A stretch of DNA of 64,000 nucleotides from Sinonovacula constricta (taxonomy: Eukaryota; Mollusca; Bivalvia; Cardiida; Solecurtidae), in NCBI GenBank assembly GCA_007844125.1, contig CM017567.1:18469093-18533092 (forward strand). Reading direction: 5' to 3'. Below, piece by piece: positions 60,844-64,000 of this stretch; the first letter of the stretch is position 1, and each line of letters begins with the position of its first letter. The position numbers and the translations under genes were made by a program. The notes under the pieces are model-generated. The model searched no databases, had not been told where the DNA came from, and saw nothing but the letters and a program-made list of their open reading frames with translations.

Positions 60844-60975
60844 CCGCGTCACTAGGTGCTGGCTGTTCAATATATTTTAGAAAGATACCGCGTCACTAGG
60901 TGCTGGCTGTCTAATGTATTTTAGGAAGATACCGCGTCACTAGGTGCTGGCTGTCCAATGTATTTTAGAAAGATA
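60844..60975. repeat. 44-bp tandem repeat, three units
   Basis: Units start at 60844, 60888 and 60932 with ccgcgtcactaggtgctggc and continue tgt-caat-tattttag-aagata. They differ at only a few positions, so expansion is recent. Confidence 0.9.
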
Positions 60976-63900
60976 CACTCATCGCATTTTAAAAACACCT
61001 AAATGCCATAGTGCAACTGGCAGGCATATTGATTGCCTTATCCGAAACAGTACCAAAATGTAATAACACCGTTCATAAAATTGCTGGTTTTGTAGGATCC
61101 GCGACCTCTTGGTTGACAGTCCACTGTACTCTGCTGACTGTGCAACTAACTCTTGGTAGTTGCTTGTTTCATGTAGATTTCAAATGTATACATTGCGACT
61201 GAAAAAAATACGTTTACATTTCTTTTAAAGACTATGTTATTGCTCTAAAAGGTTTTTAATAAATTCGTTTTAATTATAGACGTGCTCAATAAGTGGTTAA
61301 CCGCTTTTGTTTTGATCAGGCATTTGAACCATATACCTTTTATTTTGGATTGTTTTGTTCCGATTGCATTGTTGTTGTCGTTTAAATTATTATTGTTGGT
61401 GGAGGTTGTTGTTGTTGTGTTGTTGTTTTGTTTCTTGGAAATTATGCTTCAAATAAAAAACTAAGTATTTTTCTGCTTTTATTTCCTTTTACATATTGTC
61501 ATTTAACAAAATCAGATTGAAATGCAATGCAATAAACAGCTAGCATTGTTTTTGTCAAAACCGTTTACGGAGCTCTCCGCACGCAATGCAGAAATTCTTC
61601 TTCATTGTTACACTCAAGTTAAACAATATTTATAGTTTTCTTGTGTGTGTAAAGCGACTTGTCAGGGTGTTTTTGTCAGGTTTAATTACATAAATAATAT
61701 TCGAATATGTAAAGGCAATACCTGTGCTTGTTAATAAATTTTGAAAGTGAAGTTTCTAAACAATTTAATCAGGAATAATATTGAACACTTAAATGTTATT
61801 AAATGTGGTATAATTATTTGATATATACTACATCTTCTCTTTTTGTCTCGCTTATCACGACAAATAAGTTACAATAGAGCAATCATACACTGCCTGTTTT
61901 ATCTTCTTTTAATTCTTGTCAAAATGAAAAGGCCCATTAAAACAACTATTTTGTATAGTACTTACAAATATATCACTTACCATGTTTTTACTGGTAAATC
62001 TAGAAGTTGAAATAACGTGAACGCCTCAGTAAACGACTTTAATTTCCTGTCTGTAGTGCCACTGGCTGAGTATCGGAATTCAAAGCATTTACTATTTAAA
62101 TGTGTTCTTGGAATAACAGACCATTGGGGACGATATTTATATCTTTATCGGCCCACATGTCTTCTATAATGCTAACAACACATTTGGTAGTGTGTTATGT
62201 ACTTTTCAAAATTAATGTACATATATGAACACGTAGAGTCATTTCTGTATTTTTTCACGGCAAAAAATAGGTATCAAAGCATAGCTTTTAAATTTTAGTG
62301 TACAGTTCCCTTAAAGACATGTGCGAATATTGTAGGAACATACACGCTTAATTGCGTAAGCTGTTAGAAAAACATATCTTCATGCTCGTTCTTTAAAAAA
62401 GAAATACATTTCCAGCAACCACACTAACAATAACTTTCACATGTTTGTCTTCACATAATGTACAAATCGAATAAAGTTATTACATAAATTCATTCTCAGT
62501 TTACAGTCAAGAAAAATAGCTGACATATACGACAAATGTTCTTATCTTTAACATCTGGAGGAAATGATAGTTAGAAATATATTACAAATAAGCAATAAAA
62601 ATATTACTTTTACATTTCCTTAAAGACTGAAACTGCTTAAATATAATTATAAATTACATCCTTAATTTCAAAATGTCTTCTCGTACGACGATGTGAGACG
62701 CTTTAATGACTGGTTGGCATATATTTATTTTATAACACCGTTTTTGTACGTACCTTGGCCAGCATAATTGTGATTGTTTTACATTGTTTTATAGTCATAA
62801 GACGTCATGTGGCGCTGTACATTTCGACGAAACGTTCATAGATATTTTAAATTTTTAATAATTATTTATTTATATGAATTATTATTTAAATATGTCGCAT
62901 AAGTCGTGCAGTTATTTGATTCAGTATTTCAAAAAAGTTGTTTTTGTGTTCACCGATTCACCAAATGGATAAGCAGGACAGGTACAGTAAAAGTAAAAAT
63001 ACATCCATAAAAAGTCTATAGAACTTGAAACAGTGTGTTCTATTGAAAGCTAATTAGCACTAAATCTGAATAAATATGTTCTATGATTTTGAAATTGACA
63101 ACAGGCAGAATGCTTCAAGAACATAACAATTTACCGGCATAACACTTTTGTGTTTCTTCAAGCCCAACTCTAAGTGTCTTTTTCAAAACACACCAAATGT
63201 GTCATTTATGCACTGACGCTTTTACTGTTAAGTGTTTTATCAAATATGTGGTCTTAAACTGTCATCCAGTTAGAGGGATTCGTCAATTCACGTTAATGAC
63301 ATGGCGCAGCGTTCCTGATTAACATTAACAGTGGAAATAACAAGTAACACGTAGATGCGCTACAACCAAAAAGGACACTTATGTTCTACATCAAATTGTT
63401 TATGATGCTGCAAAACTTCTTTGAAGTCTACAACCGTTAACTTGAGAGACATTTCAAGTGACGATACAAATGTGAGTTTGATAACCCCCGTGGACAATAA
63501 AGCAACAATATTAACCGCCGATACAAATGCAGCATTTGCTTATATAATGATAATGTCTCATGCAATTTTATACAAGTCTGTCTTGCTCACAACATCTAGA
63601 CAAAATCTTAATTTCTTTATTACAATAATAAAGTAAAAATACAGTAAATTGTTAATAATTACACATTTGAAAACTACTTGCTGGCAATTGCCGGTAATTC
63701 TTTATATATTCCTTATATATTTTATCAGACTGAATGTTCAATTTAAAGTGTATGTTTTATGGAAGTAAGGCCTTTAACATATTGTCGGTTAAAGGAATAA
63801 ACGTGAAAGAATCCTAAAATGAAATCTGTCAAAAGGTTTAAATAGGTTGAATAATTACAGGATATTCGTAAAGTTTAAAACTAAAGTATCATGTTTACAC

Positions 63901-64000
63901 TAATTCCTCGACGATCGAAGAGGCTAGACAAGTAAACACTTTTAGTTTACTATTTGTTTCACAATAGAATTAGAAAACTAAGTTTGAAACTTCACCATCA
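60976..64000. other. AT-rich non-coding stretch, no gene recognised
   Basis: A TTG-rich run at 61370-61430 is simple sequence. Plus-strand frames at 61011-61202 and 63421-63636 are open for 60 to 70 codons without known motifs. No tRNA-like box or element end was found. Confidence 0.4.

Overview
The window is AT-rich (roughly two thirds A+T by eye), gene-poor eukaryotic DNA. It has no bacterial operon structure, no long open reading frame and no complete host gene that I can recognise. It is packed with short interspersed repeats, tRNA-derived SINEs, decayed non-LTR reverse transcriptases and microsatellites. The combination of several tRNA-headed SINE families, an R2/NeSL/HERO-like retroelement with a restriction-like endonuclease, and LINE fragments of the kind common in lophotrochozoans suggests a marine invertebrate, most likely a bivalve mollusc. 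That assignment is inference from repeat style, not from a marker gene.

The dominant feature is a direct tandem segmental duplication of about 10.5 kb: copy 1 at 19849-30382 and copy 2 at 30390-41000, separated by 7 bases. The copies are collinear and differ by scattered substitutions plus a few clean indels. One is a 58-bp SINE-tail insertion with an 11-bp target-site duplication in copy 1 only. One is a 233-bp interspersed-repeat insertion in copy 2 only. One is a segment of about 155 bp present only in copy 1. At one orthologous site copy 1 carries (TA)n and copy 2 carries (TG)n. The left breakpoint lies inside a copy of a dispersed repeat, here called R1, that occurs about 19 times in the window on both strands.

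Region by region: 1-19 kb is intergenic-looking DNA with R1 copies, three SINE families, a (CA)n(TA)n microsatellite and a truncated LTR end; 19.8-41 kb is the duplication; 42.8-44.4 kb holds two LINE reverse-transcriptase fragments head to head; 44.7-45.4 kb is a GC-richer island of unknown origin; 47.5-50.2 kb holds the decayed C-terminal half of a retrotransposon polyprotein (RT thumb, zinc knuckle, restriction-like endonuclease); 50.2-58.5 kb is mostly featureless apart from a SINE; 58.5-59.2 kb is a 666-bp solo LTR with a target-site duplication; 59.35-60.17 kb is a 38-bp-unit minisatellite, followed by a short 44-bp tandem repeat; the rest is featureless.

Nothing here looks like a functional multi-gene system. 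The best candidates for host coding sequence are two short open segments kept in both duplicate copies (148 bp with plausible splice sites at 23.3/33.9 kb, and a minus-strand reading frame at 28.3/39.0 kb). Differences between the copies are mostly amino-acid changing, so constraint is weak at best. The main value of the window is as a record of recent segmental duplication and of several transposable-element families whose ends can be read directly from filled and empty sites.
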